From: JAITWN01 sp034002745
GTDB taxonomy: Bacteria > Pseudomonadota > Gammaproteobacteria > SZUA-140
DNA length: 64,000 nucleotides
Direction: 5' to 3'
NCBI GenBank assembly: GCA_034002745.1
Contig: JAVEZY010000004.1
Location: 69,611-133,610, forward strand
Shown here: positions 60,695-64,000 of the stretch, one piece after another
Layout: the number at the start of each line of letters is the position of its first letter
How positions within the stretch are numbered: position 1 is the stretch's first letter
Translations under genes and position numbers: made by a program
Notes under the pieces: generated by a model
What the model was told of the DNA's origin: nothing
What the model saw: the letters and a program-made list of their open reading frames with translations, nothing else
Database searches by the model: none

Positions 60695-62472
60695 TCAATA
60701 GAGATAGACGGCACCGCTTCGGGGAAGAGAGTTGTCGGTCTGGTCGCCGCCGATGCCACTTGCCCCGCTCGCTTCATTTGGCGCGGATACTGCCATGACA
60801 CTGGCATCGGCGGACAGCGCAACCCGAAGACCGAATAGATCGCCGGCGTCAGTGTTGGATGCCTTTACGTATGCGGCATACTCCCAGTTCCCGCTGCGGC
60901 GGACGAACAGGTGAACGGCGCCGCTGGCCTCAGCCGAAGTGTCCTGGTCATCCCCGCCGATACCCGTTGCGGCGCTAGGGTCGAACGGCGAACCCAGAGC
61001 TATCACATCTCCATTGGCAGACAGCGCGATGGCGCTTCCCCCGAAAGAACGTTCGCTGCCAAGGTGGGATGTCCGGAGTCGTTCCTGCAGCGCCCATATC
61101 CCTTCGCTCCGGCTATACACATAAATCGGGTCGACATTCTCACCCACATGGGCAACAGCCAGAGTATCGCCATCGGCCGAGAGCGCGGGATCACCAAATC
61201 CTGTCGCCTCCGAATTCTCAGACTTTATGTACGCCTCCTGACGCCAGGCATCGCCATCGCGGACAAACACATAGATGGCCCCACTCAGCGGCGCCGATAT
61301 ATCCTTCTGGTCGCCATCGATGCCGGTCGCTCCGCTCGGCTCGTAAGGAGCCTTTACCGCCAGCGTGTTACCGTCGGCGGAAAGTGCGAGCCTGGCTCCA
61401 AACCCGAGGCCAGAATCGACTCCCTCGAAATGGAAGCGTTTCGTATTCGAAGCCTTGATGTAAGCCTGCTGAGACCACGTACCGTTCTTGCGGACGAAGA
61501 CGTACACGGCTCCCGCCCCTTCGATAGAATTGTCGATCTGATCGCCGTTTACACCGGTAGCAGCGCTGTCCTCCCACTGCGCGCCGACTGCGAGCGTATT
61601 TCCATCATGGGAAAGCGCGACATCCGTACCGAAGAAATCTCCTCCCTCGCTATTGGAAGAACGACAGCCAGAGTCCTGCCATCGGCTGAGAGCGCCAAGC
61701 TGCGTCCGAACTCACGCGATACTCCATGAGCGAGGTTGTCGCGAACATTGTTCGACGCCTTCACATAGGCATCCTGAACCCATTGACCATCGCGTGCCCT
61801 GCGGCTGAATACATAGACCGCGCCGGCGCCTGGCATGGAACGATCCGATTGATCGCCGTTGATCCCGGACGCCGCGCTGGATTCGTTTTCCATGCCGAAG
61901 GCGAGCGTGTTGCCGTCCGCGGACAGGGCAACCGGTAAGGCACCCGCATCAATAGGCCCGGGATTCGACGCCTTGAAATACCCCACCGCCTCGGCCAGCG
62001 TTCCACTCACATTCACCGGCGCCGAATCGACGCAGCCATCGGCATTGCAAGCCTGCAGGACATAACGGGCATTGATGCGCAGCGGCAGGAAGACTTCGTG
62101 CTCATGAACCCCAATACCTGAACCCAGCCGCGCAATCACCGAGTAGCCGGACACGCCATCCGGATCTTCGAGCAGCACGTACTCATCCCTTCCGTCCACA
62201 TCTTCCCAGGCGAAGCGGAATGTCTTGATCGCCTGCGGCGTCAGCTCGAGCACCGGGATGTTCGCAGACGCTGCTGCCGCAGCTCCTCCCGCGCCGGATT
62301 CTTCCGCTGCCGGATCGGCTTCGGCCAGGCGTTCTCCGGCCGCTATCGAAGGCGCCGCATCACTGATATCCGTCGGATGGTCGCCGCGACATCCGGTCAA
62401 CAGCGCGAGTCCGAGCACGATCGAGAAGAACGCATATCTGTACAACAGATGGCGTGATAGCGAGAGGTCCAC
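60695..62472 (-). pseudogene. FG-GAP/integrin-like repeat lipoprotein gene, frame-disrupted
   Basis: The gene starts at GTG 62472, after AAGGAGGAGTCAGC, with a signal peptide and lipobox LALLTGC, then a Fn3-like segment (IPVLELTPQAIKTFRFAWED) and repeats of the type ALSADGNTLAFGMENESSAA. The frame shifts near 61650: LALSADGRTLAV is followed, in another frame, by SNSEGGDFFGTDVALSHDGN. This joins two repeats while losing most of one blade (about 45 residues). The second half then runs to TAG-type stop at 60695, ending SGAVYLY. Either the gene is truly broken or the sequence contains an assembly error at the repeat. It is a paralogue of the fragment at the window start. Confidence 0.8.
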
Positions 62473-62629
62473 GCTGACTCCTCCTTGAGCCAAACTACCG
62501 GTCCCCAACATAGAGCGACCGGCGGCCGGCAGCAATCAGGAGTGCAGCATGGGTAACTTCCGTACGATGTGACCCTGATGGACTGTTTGACGGTGCGGAG
62601 TCAATCCTCGGTGATTCGGATGAAGGCAA

Positions 62630-63769
62630 TCAGCCCCTGGGAGTCAGCCGGAGCAGTGCGCCCTTTCCGCCGCGATTCCCATCCTCCAGCAGCCAGATCG
62701 CCCCGTCCGGGCCCTGCTCGACCTCGCGGATGCGTCGCTTCATATCGAAGCGTTCCGCCTCCCGAGCATCGTCGCCATTGAATTCGATGCGCACCAGCGC
62801 CTTTCCGGACAGGGCGCCGATGAAACCGCTACCCTGCCATTCCGGGAACAGCTCGCCGTCATAGATGATGAAACCTGCCGGTGAAATCACCGGTGTCCAG
62901 CTTATAACCGGCGCCTTGAACTCAGGCCTCGTATCGTGGTTCGGAATCGGGGTACCGTCATAGTGGTTCCCCTCGGACACGATCGGGTAACCATAGTTGG
63001 CGCCCTTTTCGATCAGATTGAGCTCATCGCCTCCCTTCGGCCCCATTTCATGAGCCCACAGACGTCCGTCGTCGTCGAAGGCAAGCCCCAGGATGTTGCG
63101 GTGCCCCAGGCTCCAGACCTGCGCGGAGATCCCGCCTCGATCGAACAAGGGATTGTCTTCGGGCACGCTGCCATCGTCCTCGAGCCGCACGATCTTGCCG
63201 AGATTGGACTCCACATCCTGCGCCGGATCGAACTTCTGGCGCTCGCTGGAACTGATCCACAGCATGCCGTCATCGTCGAAGGCAAGGCGATAGCCGAAAT
63301 GTCCCTCGCCGCGCATCTTCGGATGCTGGCGCCAGATCACCTCGAGGTCCTCGAGCGTGCCGCCGCCCTGCTCGTCCAGCGCCAGCCGGGCACGCGCCAC
63401 GGCCGCGTCAAGGCCACTGGCATCGGCCTCGACGTAGCTGATGTAGATGAGTTCATTGTCCTCGAAGTCCGGATGCAGCACCACATCCCCCAGGCCGCCC
63501 TGTGACACATGCGCGACCTTCGGCACGTTGCGAATCGATTGTGATTGCCTGCGCTCCACGTCGACCAGCCGCAGCGCTCCGCCCATCTCAGTCACCAGCA
63601 GCCTGCCATCCGGAAGGAAGGTCATCGCCCAGGGGTAATCGAAACGCATCAGCTCGGTGGCAGTGAACTCATGGCCTGGTCCGCTCTCCTCCTGCGCCTG
63701 CGATACGCTGCCGGCGGAGAAAAGGAATCCGGCAACCATGATCATCAGATACCGTTTGCGATCGATCAT
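62630..63769 (-). CDS. PQQ-dependent aldose/sorbosone sugar dehydrogenase family protein
   Basis: A 379-residue exported beta-propeller. The signal peptide covers about residues 1-25 (YLMIMVAGFLFSAGSVSQAQ). Family marks are RFDYPWAMTFLPDGRLLVTE, HVSQGGLGDVVLHPDFEDN, FDRGGISAQVWSLGHRNILG, GPKGGDELNLIEKGANYGYP and, at the end, IREVEQGPDGAIWLLEDGN. It likely oxidises sugars in the periplasm using PQQ, whose synthesis genes are not in the window. A TonB-dependent receptor gene lies upstream on the same strand. Confidence 0.93.
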   Translation of the reverse strand: MIDRKRYLMIMVAGFLFSAGSVSQAQEESGPGHEFTATELMRFDYPWAMTFLPDGRLLVTEMGGALRLVDVERRQSQSIRNVPKVAHVSQGGLGDVVLHPDFEDNELIYISYVEADASGLDAAVARARLALDEQGGGTLEDLEVIWRQHPKMRGEGHFGYRLAFDDDGMLWISSSERQKFDPAQDVESNLGKIVRLEDDGSVPEDNPLFDRGGISAQVWSLGHRNILGLAFDDDGRLWAHEMGPKGGDELNLIEKGANYGYPIVSEGNHYDGTPIPNHDTRPEFKAPVISWTPVISPAGFIIYDGELFPEWQGSGFIGALSGKALVRIEFNGDDAREAERFDMKRRIREVEQGPDGAIWLLEDGNRGGKGALLRLTPRG

Positions 63770-63894
63770 GTCGGCTCCTTTTACATGGGGACTCGATTCA
63801 CGTTACGTGATCCATCATCTGCCCATTCGCATTACAGAAACAACGAGACCTCGCTTCGGTACGTAGTAGCACTGATGCGGGCCCGGGTGACGGT

Positions 63895-64000
63895 CTACAT
63901 GCGCGCACTGACGCCGGCATACCAGTTTCTCCCCGGCGCAGGCTCAAAATAGCGCCCGCCGGCGGCGTCGACGCGAATATTGCTGAACCATTTGCGGTCC
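63895..64000 (-). CDS. TonB-dependent receptor, C-terminal fragment
   Basis: An open frame from the window edge ends at a TAG (63895-63897). Its last residues, RYFEPAPGRNWYAGVSARM, match the closing strand of outer-membrane TonB-dependent receptors, which end in a PAPGR turn and an aromatic strand. Only about 35 residues are visible, so the ligand is unknown. The sugar dehydrogenase gene begins 125 bp downstream. Confidence 0.75.
   Translation of the reverse strand, partial: DRKWFSNIRVDAAGGRYFEPAPGRNWYAGVSARM

Overview
This window looks like chromosomal DNA from a GC-rich gammaproteobacterium. The evidence is the LPS and lipoprotein export genes (kdsB, lpxK, lolD/lolC), the order exbB-exbD-lpxK-Trm112-kdsB, the yci cluster, and an intact rimP-nusA-infB-rbfA-truB-rpsO-pnp block. 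Genes are dense, many overlap by 4 bp, and nearly everything is core genome. There is no prophage, transposase, integrase or CRISPR array. The species cannot be fixed from the sequence; a Chromatiales-like free-living bacterium is my guess.

Layout. 1-10.6 kb: tail of an FG-GAP-like repeat protein, small membrane and stress proteins (DUF486, DUF6316, DUF1328, CsbD, a lipoprotein), an M48 protease, a GGDEF/EAL protein, an AI-2E-family permease, a HAD phosphatase fused to a HerA-like ATPase, OsmC, a peroxiredoxin, a DUF6508 protein and a cupin. 10.7-16 kb: two tRNA-Ser genes (GGA and CGA anticodons), each followed by tandem repeats built from the tRNA's own 3' end, with an acetate kinase/phosphoketolase operon between them. 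16-23.4 kb: mltF, a low-molecular-weight phosphatase, a flavin monooxygenase-like protein, and a three-gene operon of retropepsin-like protease, inactive transglutaminase membrane protein and ATP-grasp ligase. 23.4-31.4 kb: kdsB, Trm112, lpxK, exbD, exbB, comEC, a DUF2062 protein, lolD and lolC/E. 31.5-39.4 kb: rluB-scpB-scpA-trpS-M50 protease-yciO-PHP phosphatase on the minus strand, then yciB-yciI-parvulin on the plus strand. 39.5-46 kb: one compact minus-strand operon, cysM-exonuclease-CYTH-peptide SBP-two permeases-nagZ. 46.2-55.6 kb: a PilZ protein and the pnp...rimP block. 55.8-60.5 kb: a MacA-MacB-TolC type efflux system. 60.6-64 kb: a broken FG-GAP-like lipoprotein gene, a PQQ-type sugar dehydrogenase and the end of a TonB-dependent receptor.

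The most unusual structure is at the two tRNA-Ser loci. Downstream of each tRNA are direct repeats of 182 bp (GGA locus) or 177 bp (CGA locus). Each repeat ends with a copy of the last 19 nt of the adjacent tRNA, including CCA. Each also contains a segment complementary to that tRNA's T arm, and a GC-rich hairpin core shared by the two loci. The arrangement resembles the rtT repeats after E. coli tyrT, but is built on serine tRNAs and has locus-specific complementarity to the tRNA.

Other points of interest: the HAD-ATPase fusion; a peptide-type ABC importer without ATPases that shares an operon with nagZ; an acetate kinase with a changed substrate-site loop; a GGDEF domain reading GGDQF; a lolD with a single LolC/E permease; a consensus promoter with a terminator-like hairpin ahead of rimP; and a family of palindromes with the arm GGGGACGCTCCCC between genes.
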